Shown piece after piece: positions 1 to 12,329 of a DNA stretch of 64,000 nucleotides. Made by a program: the position numbers and the translations under genes. This DNA is from Chelonoidis abingdonii. Its lineage: Eukaryota > Chordata > Testudines > Testudinidae. Location: assembly GCF_003597395.2 (NCBI RefSeq), contig NC_133770.1:13545895-13609894 (forward strand), read 5' to 3'. Position 1 is the stretch's first letter, and each line of letters starts with the position of its first letter. Below the pieces are notes generated by a model. That model was not told where the DNA came from. It worked only from the letters and a program-made list of their open reading frames with translations, and did not search any database.

Positions 1-360
1 GCATCTGCACCCTGGAGCCACTGGAGGCGAGTCCACACCTCAACCCTGTACCCCAACCTCCTGCCCCAGCCCTGTGCCTCCCCAAAACCAGAACCTCTTC
101 CTGTACCCCAACTCCCCCAGCCCAGAGCCCTGACCCCCTCCCGCACCCCAACCCCTTCCCCCCCTAGCCCCCCAAACCCATAGCCTCTCTGCCCCAACCC
201 ATCCTGCCCCACTCCGCACTGTACCCCCTGCCTTACCCCAAACCCCCTGCCCAGCCCAGAGCCCCTACCAACATCTGAACCCCTGAATTCCCTGACCCAA
301 CCCTGCAGCCTCACCCTGCAGCCACACCCTCTGCCCCACTAGCACCTCCCACACCCACAC
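1..360. repeat. C-rich degenerate minisatellite
   Basis: The stretch is made of irregular short units rich in CCCCAACCCC, CCCAGCCC and CCTGCCCC. It has no intact period and no supported coding sequence. Similar C-rich or G-rich internal blocks occur inside reptile hAT elements, including the one at 43,711-44,401 here, so this may be the inside of another such element that began before the window. Confidence 0.6.
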
Positions 361-965
361 CAAAACCCCTATCCCCAGCTCATGGGTCACAGCATCACAA
401 TTTTCTTCAACTAGAGTCCCCAGAAAAAAGCTTTTGAAAATGCGGCCAATAGTTGCAATTGCTCTTATCATAAAGCACAACTACAAATTAATTTGTTATT
501 TTGATTACATAACTCCCTCCAAAAACAAACAATGTAAAAACCTTTACGCCTACAGTCCACTCATCCTCACTTCTGTTCAAGCCAATCCTATAGACAAACA
601 AGTTTGTTATATTTACGGAACATATGCTGTCCAATTTCTTACTTTCAATGACAACCTAAAATGAGAAATGTTCAAATGGCCATTTTGGACCCAGCATTAT
701 ATCGGTATTTACGGGCTAGATGTGTAACATTCAATGCCCCTTCATGCTTCACCTCATTTCAGAGACATGCTTCATGCTGATGACGTTCGTTAAAAAATAA
801 TGCCAATTAAATTTGTGACTGAACTCCTTGGGAGAATTGTAGTCTCCTGCTCTGTGTTTTACCCGTATCTGCCAACATTTCATGTTATAGCAGTCTTGGA
901 CAATGACTCAGCACATGTTCATTTAAGAACACTTTTACAGCAGATTTACAAAACGCAAGATATCC

Positions 966-1769
966 TGTCATAAACAGATAGTAAGGTAATGTCTCTTTTA
1001 CCTGTAAAGTTAACAATCTAGTGACCTGGTTGACACCTGACCAAGGACCATCGGGACAAGATACTTTCAAATCTTGAGGGAAAGTCTTTTGTGCTTTTTG
1101 GTTGTTCTTTGTTCTCTCTTGGATTAAGAGGAGTCAGACATGCAACCAGTTTCTCCAATCTTTCTGAAACAGTCTTTCATGTTCTAACTCGTAAGTACTG
1201 ATAGAAACGATTAGCTTTATATTTTTTCATTTGCAAATATGTATTTTCTGGAGGATATTTTACCTCTGTTTGCTTAACTTATACTTGGGCTAGGGGAGGC
1301 GTCCCTCTGTCTATGTAAAGCTGAGACCCTGTAACATTTCCATCTTGATTTACAGAGAATTTTTTACTTTTTCTTTCTTTAATTTAAAGCTTTTCTTTTA
1401 AGAACCTGATTGATTTTTTTCTTTGTTTAGACCTAGGGGATTGGGTCTGAACTCACCAGGGATTGTGGGAAAAAGGAGGGAAAAGTTAATTCCTCTCTGT
1501 TTTAAGATTCAAGAACTGAATCACAGTGATCTCTCAGGGTAACCCAGAGGGAAAAACTGGAGGGGGAAGGGGCTGGTTTATTCTCTTGTTTTAAGACCCA
1601 AGATTTGGTCTTGGGTTCCCCAGGAAAGTTTTGGGGACAGAAGTGTACCAACACTATATTTTGGGGTGGTGCAGCTATCAGATCTAGCTAGGAATTAAGT
1701 TTAGAGCGCGTACATGCAAGTCCCCACTTTCTGGACGCTAAAGTTCAAAGTGGGATTCAGACCTTAACA
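966..1769 (+). mobile_element. Solo ERV-type LTR inside hAT element
   Basis: The segment begins TGTCATAA and ends TTAACA, the TG...CA ends of an LTR. It interrupts hAT sequence that resumes at GTACCAATG just after it. An AT-rich stretch with a TTTAATTTAAAGC signal near 1378 would fit a polyadenylation region. No clean TSD is visible: the left flank is TATCC and the right flank GTACC. No internal viral genes remain. Confidence 0.65.
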
Positions 1770-1813
1770 GTACCAATGTGAGATTCTCAAGACAGCTACA
1801 CACTCGACCCAAG

Positions 1814-2661
1814 TGTCATAAGTGATAGTAAGGGTTAATTTTCTTTTACCTGTGAAGGGTGAACAAAGGGGAAACCAAACACCTGACCAAGAGACCAATC
1901 AAGACCGGATTTTTTTTAAAGTCTGGGAGGAACTGGAAACTCGGGTCTTTTTTGTTTTCCTCGCTGTGAGTAACAAGCTTTTCTTCTAACTCCATCTTCT
2001 TTCAATTCTTACTTAATGTGTAGTACAAAGGAACAAAGTAATCGGCTGTTATGTGCTTTGATTGTTTGCATGGTGTTGATTTGCTGGACTGTTTAATTGG
2101 GCTAATCTTTTAATCAGACTGTTTTATTCCTATTTCTTATAACCATTCCTGTATTGAGTTTCTAATGCAGTATTATTTCTGTATTTTCTTTCTTTTTATA
2201 TAAAGTTTCTTTTTAAACTTGTGGGAGTTCTTTTCCTAGGAGCAGAGGAGAGATGAATTCCTGTCCAGGCTAGAGGGGGAGGGAAAAGCCCAAGCTCTGT
2301 GTCTTACTTCTCTATTGTCCCAGGCGGGAAAAGCTACGGACAAAGGAGGGTGAACTTTGTGTGAGCTGACTAGCTTTGATGCATAGCCTCGGGGAGCTAG
2401 ATTGCCTCTCTGGTTTTATTAGTAGGACAGCATCGCACCGGCTAACCCAGAAAGGGGGGAAGCGGGGGATGAGATATAGGAGACCCAGGGCTCTGGGTTC
2501 GGAGGGGTCCCCAAGGAAAATTTGGGGAACCCGAGGGGCCAAAACCCTGGAAAACTTCTGTGTGCAGCGAAATAAGACCAAGATGGTATAAGCTTGGGAA
2601 GGTTCACGTAAGCACCCAGATTTTGTACGCTAAAGTCCAGATTTGGGAAAAGTTTACCACA
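1814..2661 (+). mobile_element. Solo ERV-type LTR with 5-bp TSD
   Basis: It begins TGTCATAAG and ends TACCACA. It is flanked by perfect 5-bp direct repeats CCAAG at 1809-1813 and 2662-2666. Removing it rejoins the surrounding hAT sequence. It shares its first bases and several internal words with the LTR at 966 but is clearly diverged from it, so the two are related families or separate insertions rather than the pair of one provirus. No viral genes are present. Confidence 0.8.
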
Positions 2662-3479
2662 CCAAGATTTAAAAATCTGAAGTGCTTTCCAAAATCTGAT
2701 CAGACATGGTGTGGAGTATGCTTCAAGTCTTAAAGAGCAATGCGGAAACTACAGAAACTAACCACTAAAAAAATCAACCTTCTGCCTGTGCATCTGACTC
2801 TGTGATGAAATTAACATGCATTGCGCTGCACTGCTTTGGATAGTTATTGAGAACCATCATCAGCATGGATGCATATCCTCTGGAATGGTGATTGAGCAAG
2901 AGGACTATATGAACCTTTAGTCCTTTTGGCATGTAAATATCTTGCACGGCTACAACAGTCCATGTGAACGTCTTCTCTTTCGGTGACACTGTAAATAAGC
3001 AGCGGCAGCATTATCTCCTGCCAATGTAAAACAACTTGTTTATTCTGAGCGACTGCTGAACAAGAATAGACTAGATGACTTGTAGCTCTAAAGTTTTACA
3101 TTGTTTATTTTGAATGCAGTTATTTTAATTTTAATCATTATTCTTAAATTTGTCAATGAATTCGATTTTCATTAAGAGATTGCACTACAGTAACTGAAAA
3201 TACTATTTTATTTTACAGTGAAATATTTATAATAAATATACTGAGCACTCTACACTTTGTATTCTGTGTTGTAATTAAAATCAATATATGAAAATGTGAA
3301 AACATCCATAAGTATTTATATAATAGTATTCTATTATTGTCTAACAGTGCGATTAATCGCAATAACTTTTTTAATCGCTTGACAGCCCTTTTCTACTGTA
3401 CAATGAAGACCAGGACATATTGAGATATTATAGAACGGACAGCCACTATATATATATAGACAAAGAGTGTTTGCTCCTC

Positions 3480-3565
3480 ACTTTTGTTTTGTGCGTAGCA
3501 AATGGAGCCCTGACCTTGGTTGGCCCCTAGAACCATTTTAATGAAAGTCATAATAATCTGAACCT
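3480..3565 (+). repeat. L3/L2-like LINE or SINE tail
   Basis: The sequence TTTTGTGCGTAGCAAATGGAGCCCTGACC followed by a CCCCTAG block is a decayed form of the tail (TGTTTGTACAGCACCTAGCACAATGGGG) that recurs through this window. The same copy appears at 10500-10590. Confidence 0.5.
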
Positions 3566-4105
3566 GGAGTTCCAGAGATAATAGAAATTCTCAGCCTAGT
3601 TCTTAGACACTAACTGTTTCCTTTGGGGAAACCAGATGGCAGAACATTTAATGAACAATATGGAGCATGTGTTGGAAGAACATAGGAATGGGAGATGATG
3701 ACAACATCTCAGTTCTCCAGACACAGTATGTGTCAGTTATGAGGCATCATGCACACCTCTGCCTTATATAAAAGCCACAATCCAGAGCTGGAAACACCAC
3801 TTAACTCCTTGGCACAAGTCAAATGCACCCCCATTAAGTCCAATTTTTGCCAACATCTTCCTGATTAAGCAGCACTCACTGGTATTCACAGTCATCAGAA
3901 TAATTCAGTCCCTAGGACACTTCCCAGTGCTACATAATGCAGCATAATGTCATTCCAGCAGTGTGATTCATAACAGATAAAAGGAATTTGAACTGGCTAT
4001 GGATAGTAATGTGATTGTTCTGCAGATTTCCATTGTTGTCTTTACTTAGTTCCTTCTTTAAACATACAGCTGAGGTAAGCCGCTGCCTCCGGAAGGGGCT
4101 GTAAC

Positions 4106-5884
4106 CAGGTGGATAAAAATCAATGATTAAAAAAAAAATCATTTAAATCAGATAGTCTTAATTAAGATACATTATAGCTCAAAGATCTCTCATCATGGAA
4201 TAGGGATTATAAATCTCTAATTCTATAGTATGAACAATAACGTAATGTGAAGAAAAGTTCTATAAATGAGTTCAATAGTTCATGGATTAGACCCAATCTT
4301 ATGGTTCAGGGCTTCTGTATAGATTATTTAGTTTATCTTTCTGTCTCCCCAATGGACCAGTGCTCAGTCTACAGTGCTCTCAAGCTATCTGATGTGGGGA
4401 CCGGCAATTTTTTTTTCCAATGTGACAGGGACCAGGTGCCTAATTATTATCCTATTCGACGCTTTTATGAGGAAACTCGCTGCAGACCGGCAGCCGAGGC
4501 TCGCAGACCGCAGCCAATGGTGACCGCCACTTGAGAAGCACTGTCTAGAAGATACCATCAGAGATGCTTAGGTTTGCAGTTCTCAAACCGGGATTTGTGT
4601 CTCCAGAGTAACATGCTTGTTAGCAGCAAAACGTTTTTAACAAAATAAATAATATATGGAGGCGAGAAATAACAGAATCACCCTATTGTCCCCCTGAAAT
4701 TTGGGTACACAGAGTCAATCCTTACTCTCTCTAAAGTGTACGTTTCATAAAGTTCAATGAAGAAGATTTGGGCGGAATAGATCAGGACAAGGAGAAGAAT
4801 CTGGAGATAAATGTGAGAAGGAGGACAGCAGTAGAAACAAAAGTGAAACTGTTTGAGCAGCACATTCCAGAAGTCTTGAGGCTTTCTGAGTGCAGCTTCA
4901 TTGATTTGAGGTCTACCATACCTCTCTCACTAGAAGGGAAAACTATAATGGCAGCAGGCCATAAGAAGACCCAGTTCAAATAAGAACCATTCAAGAAATA
5001 TATTTTGCTGCTGATGTTTTAAAGAAAGTCCACCAGTGAACTGCTGGAAATCACTTAAGCACTTGATTCAGAGACTGTTGAAGTGATAATCTCACTCTTA
5101 AGAGCAGCAGCTTCTTCTGCCGTGTTAGAAAGAATATTTTCTTCCTTTGGACTAATTCATCCAAATTGAGAAATCATTTGGACCTGAAAAAACCGAACGC
5201 TTGTTTTTCTTTCCAGATTATGAACTAAACAGGAAAATGAAGGTAAAGATGATGAGTTAGCTGCAGAAGCCAATATTTAAGTTTCTTGTGTTGACTTGCT
5301 GACATAGTCAATTTAATTTTTTTTAATATTCATTTAACTATTTTAGTTAAAAAAATTTTACAAAACAACCTGATTTTAAAAAACTTGAATGTTCATTCAT
5401 TCAAGAAATCATGTTTTGTTAAATATTATGTTTGCCGTTGAAGAAAAAAAATCCAGAACATACAATTTTGCTTTTGTTAAATAAAACAATTAAATGTCTG
5501 TCTGGTGATGTTCTCCTCCTAATACAGCATAGGCAAGAAAATCCTCCAATATTAATGATTAACTGTTGATTTGGACATAGTTATGAAGTCATTGGAGGTG
5601 AACTATCTGCTTCAATTACCTTTCGAAATTATAACCAAACAATCATTCATTTTCTGATATAGCTGTAAATCGAATCTGAAAAGTTTCAAAATAAATCACA
5701 TTTAAAATGTATAGTTTGTACCTTCTAAAATGAAACCTACATATTAATGAGTTGTGAAGAATATGTATGAAGGTTATAACAACCAACAGAATTTTTATGT
5801 AGAAATCCATGATTAAATTGAGTCTTCCTGACTGGTGATTTAAATCATGGTTGAATCAAATTGATTTAAATCAAATCCACCCAG
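4106..5884 (+). mobile_element. hAT element, tandem copy 1
   Basis: This is the counterpart of the better preserved copy at 11146-13010. The ends read CAGGTGGAT and ATCCACCCAG. It encodes on the + strand a broken C-terminal hAT dimerisation region near 5070-5235. It carries the nested MITE at 4372-4543. Many single-base losses relative to copy 2 break the reading frame and the left TSD. Confidence 0.75.
4372..4543. mobile_element. Nested hAT-type MITE, copy 1
   Basis: It has the same MITE ends as 11434-11609 (CAGTGCT...AGCACTG). The 8-bp TSD visible in copy 2 is damaged here by missing bases. Confidence 0.7.
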
Positions 5885-6189
5885 CTAGTAACAGTTACCC
5901 AGGCACCATTTCAGGCACGAAAATCCACAGCTGATTAGTACACTGTTTGTCTGCCATTAAGAACCTCCTGTGACACATCAACAGCAAACGCCTGACAGGT
6001 AGACAGGAAACTTAACTAGGCTTAGCTACCTAAAGGAAGTGAACAACATCATATTTAGAGCTGAATGTGTTTTAAGCTACAGGCTAAACTGGGGATGGGG
6101 GAGGAGCACTGATCACCTGAGTCATGTTGCATCCCCAAATATTCAGAATTTATGAGCCAGCCCCCAAACTGGTGTGGCCAGTTTGAGAT

Positions 6190-6290
6190 AGTCTTTTGTT
6201 CTGTGTTTGTAGGCACATAGCAAAGTGGGGCCCTGACCATGACTGGACTCGTAGGTGTCATGTAACACAATAAATATATATAGTTATTAT
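6190..6290 (+). repeat. L3/L2-like tail, copy 1
   Basis: TTGTTCTGTGTTTGTAGGCACATAGCAAAGTGGGGCCCTGACC is a clear version of the common tail. It is repeated at 13334-13440 in copy 2, there followed by an AT-rich 3' end. Confidence 0.6.
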
Positions 6291-6414
6291 ATAGCAGGCC
6301 AGGAGCATGCAGACAACTGCACCGCCGTGTGCTTGTAGCTAGAGAAGAGGCAGAAAGACTGCGCTGTAGTGGATCAGACTGAGTAACATTTTCGGTTCGC
6401 ACAGCCTGAGATCT

Positions 6415-6620
6415 CGTAAAAATAACTTTGGATTTTGGGATTTCAGCACCTTCCTACAAGGATCTCATAGCACGGTACAAAATTAAGTAACTAACCTCAC
6501 AGCACTCTGTGAAATGGTGAGATATCATATGCCACTTTACACAGAAACTCAGGCTTGACATTAACGTTCAACTTGTCCAGTGTACTCGGAGTTATAGCAA
6601 TGGGAATACAATCCAGAGCC
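6415..6620 (-). repeat. Antisense MIR/L2-like fragment, copy 1
   Basis: The order of words (GATCTCATAGCACGGTAC, then a CCTCACAGCACTCTGTGAAATGG block, then CCACTTTACACAGAAACTCAGG) matches the reverse complement of the 3' half of MIR/CORE-SINE or L2 elements. The counterpart in copy 2 is 13600-13800. Confidence 0.5.
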
Positions 6621-7374
6621 CTGGGTCTAAACCTCTCTTTGATCCACCAGTCATTGCTCTGTGGTCTCCTCTAGGGCACAGCACCTGGCCACTCCCTCGA
6701 TTTACCTCTGCCATGTTGCCTGTGCCAACTCCTGTGGAAAGATGGCAGACTTCCTCTCCAGGTTTGTCCTCGTGATACATTTCACCAGCACTGGACTCAC
6801 TTTAAAGAGTCAGAGAGAGCCTAGATCCTAGCTGGCTCAGGTCACAGCAGAGTATTACAGGACAATGTAGAAACGAGATGGAGATTCTGGCAAGGTTATC
6901 AAGGCCTCTCTTTCACGCACTGCCTTGGCTAATTCTTTCACATCTCAACTCACTTTGTTAGCACCCTCTTCTGAGAAGCACCCCTGGGCCTCTGAGCTTT
7001 TCTCTGATTTGGTGGTGATTGAGTTTAACTAAACTAGGCCTGATCACCCGGGACACAATGATTAAAAAAACACACAAATTCTCTATAAAAAAAACCCAGA
7101 ACATAAAAATCAGCACTTTTCTTGATTAAATGAAATGCTGAACTTTGTTTCCCAGCCACTATATTATAGTATCAATGAGACCAAATCTTATTGATATTAT
7201 ATGAACCTAATTTATCAAACTCTCCTATTACCGATACCACCAGCCACCTGGGATGACAGCGACAGACTCGGGTGTCACCCCAGGGATGGACTCCAGCAAA
7301 CAAGGGAATGACCACCCGAGTCCCTCTCCCATCTTAAATAAGGGCTAGAAAGCTCTTTCAGGCTCCTGATCATC

Positions 7375-7437
7375 CAATTTTTGATTATCCGATCTGGCTC
7401 CGGTACCAATTCAATCAGATAACGGGATCCACTGTAT
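7375..7437 (-). mobile_element. Tigger/pogo-like terminus, copy 1
   Basis: Read on the minus strand the end is TACAGTGGATCCCGTTATCTG followed by a GGTACCGGAGCC block, which resembles a TcMar-Tigger terminus next to a TA. Only one end is seen. The counterpart is 14590-14657. Confidence 0.45.
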
Positions 7438-8069
7438 TTAAAGCCGTTCAACAATCAACCACAAGTGGAGGAGGTTGCATGCATTGAATAAGTGTCACTA
7501 TACTTTCAGTAAAATATAGTCTAGTTAATATATTTTTATTTTTTCACAAATGTAAAACTTAAGATTCTCTGTAAAAAATACAAATTCAGCATCTTCCACG
7601 GGAAAAGATTTCTAGGCCCTGCTGATCATTCTTCTAGGAAACTCCCATAGGAAATTCTGGTGTAGGGGAGAACATAAACCTTCCCCTCAAATCATTCCTG
7701 GTAGGGTTCACCCTACTCTGGAACAATTAGCGCTGGACCCCCCAGTCTCCATGGATTGATGAGATTCATGCGCTCTGGGGAAATCTATGGAAGCCGCATC
7801 AGCCATGCGGATGTTTTGTGCCTGCCATTCCGAATGGGGATTCCATCCTCGATTGAGCCGCACTTCCAGTTCCATTGCTGCCTCTTGCCAGTATGAAATG
7901 GGTGGGAGGAGATAATGCAATTCAAGCTTCCCTAGCTGTGCTGTGGATTTCCCCCAGGTTTGTGGGCAGAGACTGAGCTTTGTTCTCTGACCCGACTCCA
8001 AACTCCCATTCCTCCCGGCCTTCCCCTCCTCCAGGCTCAGGTCCTTAATCCATGAAGATCCTGGGATGG

Positions 8070-8840
8070 TGTGACGATGGTTTCTGGCGGACCAACTGAA
8101 AATGCCAAATCAGGACCAATTGCTCAACGGCAGTCACAGCCCAAGGCTGGGTTTCTTCACCTCTAAGGCAAACCAAACCAGCCAGACAAAGACTTCGGTG
8201 TCACCCCTCTGGCTAACCGCAAGTCACACAAGCAATTCCTTAGACACTCCAGTTCCCATATCACCACCAGTCCCACACGTCCTGGGGATGAGATGTTATG
8301 AAACAAACACCCCAGTAAAGAAAAGGTTCTCTCGATCCAAGGATCAAGCCCCAGACCTATCGTCACAGTGGCGTAGTCGGCAGGATGAAACAAAATGGAG
8401 ATGAGGCCTTGACTTATATAGACCTTTCAGTGTAAAACACTCCTTTGTTCCTACTGTGGGAAATTACAGCAAATGGGTTTGCAGTCACATGGCCAGTTTC
8501 TGCATACCTTGCTGAGGTCACAAGGCGTATTTGCCTCCCTCAATGGTCAATTGTGTAGGTGATGGTCCTAATGGCTATCAAGCAGGCTAAGCTGAGCTGA
8601 CACCAGCTTGTCTGGGTGTCTCCCAGACTGCAGCACCAATTGAAATACAGACAGATACAGCCAATATTCATAATTTCAACTACGAAATGATACAGACATA
8701 CAGACAGCATATCATACGCAGTAACCCATAACTGGTCTTAGACACCTTTATGACCCCCTTCATACATAAGATTTGGCCACTACAGAACCTTGGTTGCAAC
8801 CCATGTTCTGTATGGTCCCAGTTTATATCATAACGTCACA
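8070..8840 (-). mobile_element. Solo LTR, tandem copy 1
   Basis: This is the counterpart of the LTR at 15330-16144. On the + strand it begins TGTGACGATGG and ends TAACGTCACA. The flanking TSD is damaged by missing bases. Confidence 0.7.
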
Positions 8841-8993
8841 GTGGGCAATAGGGTGAACAGTCCTGCAGAGGCAGCTGTGCTCCTCCCCAGGGTGAGATCT
8901 GGGCATTGAGGAACTGATCAGTACACGAATTGTAGTAAGTAACGCCCATTAAGTGTAACATTTCATTACACCACATGCACTGTGTTATGCACA

Positions 8994-10016
8994 CAGAAGC
9001 GTAGCGAGCGCCTCTCATACCCTCCACGAGGGGGCCCCACAAGGAAGGGGCCCCTAAAAGTGGCAAAAAATTAAGGTATAACTAGGTAAGTGACATTATT
9101 GACGCTATTGAACAATCCAGTCGGTTTACTGACAAAACCATGAAGTCATTATGATACATCATAATCTATTGCGCTACATCAGTGTCTGTCGTCAGTTCGA
9201 ATTTTAATTGGACCCATTCAAAGAATGTGTATTTCGTTCATAAATGTGGGTCCGTGGATATGTTAATATTTATTGTAGTTTTATTTTTCGTGTTCCAATG
9301 GCATGAAGTGTTTGTTATTCTAAGAATGTATCAGAGCGAGCTAGTAAACGAAAGGCAGCAAATGCCGAGGAACTTGAGAAAATTCCAAAAGTTGTCAGCT
9401 TTTCCTCTGCATCGAACGTTACAGGTACAGGCACATGAAAGGACATTGGCAGCGACGAATCGTATCCAGAAGTATCCGAAGTGCTTCAAGTGAGTTGAAG
9501 GTGAAGCCAGTTTGTTCTACAAACAAACTGGTGACAGATATTCCAACTGCTCCGGAAAAAGTATCTGAATCTGAACCCGACTGATGATCAGAGACTGGCC
9601 ATCTATATATCGACAGGCAGTGTGTGACATTGTGCACGTGGCCCACCGCAGCAGATGAAAGTTACGAATTGTCCATTAACGAGGAAGACAGAGTTCATAA
9701 TACTCATTTCTATCGAACCATGGCAAATGGCGGAGAAAATAAGACGTTCATGGTTAATTACTCAGTTCAGAAAGATGCCATTTTTTTTTTTGTTGTAAAT
9801 TATTTGGCACTGGCGACATACCGCTACGTTGTGGAACATCTGCTTGGAAAGCACTGTCAAAAACTTCAGCAGCATGAACAGGCAAATCATCAAGACTGTA
9901 TGGTGAAATGGTTTACTTTGTCACGCATAGTACCTCATCATTGACCAACTCGAATTGCAGGCTTTTTGAAAAAAGATATTCTGGAAATTGTTATCAATAC
10001 TTTGGGACTCTCTTTT
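8994..10016 (+). mobile_element. ZMYM1-like hAT, truncated copy 1
   Basis: It begins with the inverted-repeat terminus CAGAAGCGTAGCGAGCG after TATGCACA (8986-8993), as in the complete copy at 17865-19298. It carries the broken 5' coding region and stops at a T-run near 10016, where the sequence switches to the foldback hAT of the next tandem copy. Confidence 0.75.
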
Positions 10017-11433
10017 TTTTTTTGCAAATGTAAACAAACTTGTTTATCTGAGCGACTGGCTGAACAAGAAGTAGGACTGAGTAGACTTGTAGGCTCTAAA
10101 GTTTTACATTGTTTTATTTTTGAATGCAGTTATTTTTTGAATATAATTCTACATTTGTAAGTTCGACTTTCATGATAAAGAGATTGCACTACAGTAAACT
10201 GAAAAATACTATTTTATTTTTACAGTGCAAATATTTATAATAAATATAAACTGAGCACTCTACACTTTGTATTCTGTGTTGTAATTAAAATCAATATACT
10301 TGAAAATGTGGAAAACATCCATAAGTATTTATATAAATAGTATTCTATTATTGTCTAACAGTGCGATTAATCGCAATTAACTTTTTTAATCGCTTGACAG
10401 CCCTAGTTCTACTGTACAATGAAGACCAGGACATATTGAGATATTATAGTAACGGACAGCCACATATATATGAATATAGACAGAGAGTGTTTGCTCCTCA
10501 CTGTTTGTTTTGTGCGTAGCAAATGGAGCCCTGACCTTGGTTGGGACCCCTAGACACCATTTTAAATGAAAGTCATAATAATCTGAACCTGGAGTTCCAG
10601 AGATAATAGAAATTCTCAGCCTAGTTCTTAGACCACTAAACTGTTTCCTTTGGGGGAAACCAGATGGCAGAACATTATAATGAACAATATGGAGCATGTG
10701 TTGGGAAGAACATAGGAATGGGAGATGATGACAACATCTCAGTTCTCCAGACACAGTATGTGTCAGTTATGAGGCATCATGCACACCTCTGGCCTTATAT
10801 AAAAAGCCACAATCCAGAGCTGGTTAAACACCACTTAACTCCTTGGCACAAGTCAAATGCACCCCCATTAAGTCCAATTTTTGCCAACATCTTCCTGATT
10901 AAGCAGCACTCACTGGTATTCACAGTCATCAGAATAATTCAGTTCCCTAGGACACTTCCCAGTGCTACATAATGCAGCATAATAGTCATTCCAGCAGTGT
11001 GATTCATAACAGATAAAAGGAATTTGAACTGGGCTATGGGATAGTAATGTGATTGTTCTGCAGATTTCCATTGTGTCATTAACTTAGTTCCTTCTTTAAA
11101 CATACAGCTGAGGTAAGCCGCTGCCCTCCGGAAGGGGCTGGTAACCAGGGTGGATAAAAATCAATGATTTAAAAAAAAAAATCATTTAAATCAGATAGTC
11201 TTAATTAAGATACATTATAGCTCAAAGATCTCTCATCATGGAATAGGGATTATAAATTCTAATTCTATAGTATGAGACAACATATTCACGTAATGTGTAA
11301 GAAAAGTTCTATAAATGAGTTCCAATAGTTCATGGATTAGGGACCCAATCTTATGGGGTTCCAGGGGCTTCTGTATAGATTATTTAGGTTTATCTTTCTG
11401 TCTCCCCAATGGGACTCAGTGCTCAGTCTAGAA

Positions 11434-11609
11434 CAGTGCTTCTCAAGCAATCTGATGTGGGGGACCGGCAATTTTTTTTTCCAATGTGACAGGGACCGGT
11501 GCCATATTATTATCCTATTCGACGCTTTTATGAGGAAACTCGCTGCAGACCGGCAGCCGAGGCTCGCAGACCGGCAGCCAATGGTGGACCGCCACTTTGA
11601 GAAGCACTG
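11434..11609. mobile_element. hAT-type MITE nested in hAT element
   Basis: This 176-base element has ends CAGTGCTTCTCAA and TTTGAGAAGCACTG. It is flanked by perfect 8-bp direct repeats GTCTAGAA at 11426-11433 and 11610-11617. The interior carries repeats of GCAGACCGGCAGCC. Since it interrupts the hAT at 11146-13010, it inserted later. Confidence 0.88.
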
Positions 11610-12131
11610 GTCTAGAAGATACCATCAGAGATGCTTAGGTTTGCAGTTCTCAAACTCGGGATTTGTGTCTCCAGAGGTAACATGCTTGTTAGCAGCAAAA
11701 CGTTTTTAAACAAATAAATAATATATGGAGGCGAGAAATAACAGACTTCACCCCTATTGTCCCCCTGTAAATTTGGGTACACAGAGTCAATCCCTTACCT
11801 CTCTCTAAAAGTGTAACGTTTCATAAAGTTCAATGAATAGAAGATTGTTGGGGGCGGAATAGATCAGGACAAGGAGAAGAAATCTGGAGATAAATGTGAG
11901 AAGGGAGGGACAGGCAGTAGAAACAAAAGTGAAACTGTTTGAGCAGCACATTCCAGAAGTCTTGAGGTCTTTCTGAGTGCAGCCTTCATTGATTTGAGGT
12001 CTACCATACCGTTCTCTCACTAGAAGGGAAAACCTATAATGGCAGCAGGCCATAAGAGAGACCCAGTTCAAGAATAAGAACCATTCAAGAAATATATATT
12101 TGCTGCTGATGTTTTAAAGAAAGTCACACCA

Positions 12132-12329
12132 GTGAACTGCTGGAAATCACTTAAGCACTTGGATTCAGAGACTGTTGAAGTGATAATCTCACTCTTAAGA
12201 GCAGCAGCTTCTTCTGCCGGTGTAGAAAGAATATTTTCTTCCTTTGGACTAATTCATCCCAAATTGAGAAATCATTTGGGACCTGAAAAAACCGGAACGC
12301 TTGTTTTTCTTTTCCAGATTATGAACTAA
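12132..12329 (+). pseudogene. hAT transposase C-terminal dimerisation remnant
   Basis: A readable frame encodes a segment with LLRAAASSAGVERIFSSFG and then HPKLRNHLGPEKTGTLVFLF. This is the hAT family C-terminal (hATC) dimerisation motif, in which a small-residue run is followed by ERxFS. It lies in the 3' third of the element, where a hAT transposase would end. Upstream coding sequence is broken by stops. The zinc finger and most of the catalytic core are not recognisable, so it cannot encode an active transposase. The same region in tandem copy 1 (about 5070-5235) is frameshifted by single-base losses. Confidence 0.8.

Larger units (their letters stand above)
448..3389 (+). mobile_element. 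Foldback hAT element, split by two LTRs
   Basis: The right end runs to a terminus reading CGCTTGACAGCCCT, a hAT terminal inverted repeat, preceded by GCGATTAATCGC. Positions about 448-760 are a decayed reverse-complement version of the sequence at about 2840-3200, so the element has long inverted arms. The middle reads continuously if the insertions at 966-1769 and 1814-2661 are removed. The transposase-like reading is broken by stops and frameshifts. The left terminus was not found, and the right-hand 365 bases are repeated at 10028-10404. Confidence 0.7.
3024..10016 (+). repeat. Tandem copy 1 of ~7 kb unit
   Basis: This stretch matches 10028 onward from end to end in the same order and orientation. 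It includes the end of the foldback hAT, a second hAT with nested MITE, LINE and SINE pieces, a solo LTR and a truncated ZMYM1-like hAT. Between shared anchors (3024 to 9710 here, 10028 to 17073 in copy 2) it is 6687 bases against 7046. The shortfall is spread over many 1-2 base gaps, often in homopolymers. The junction at about 10016 cuts a hAT element at a T-run. Confidence 0.9.

Noticed and set aside
966..2661. The two LTRs as the ends of one provirus
   Set aside because: Only 44 bases lie between them, those bases are hAT sequence, and the LTRs are too different to be a pair.
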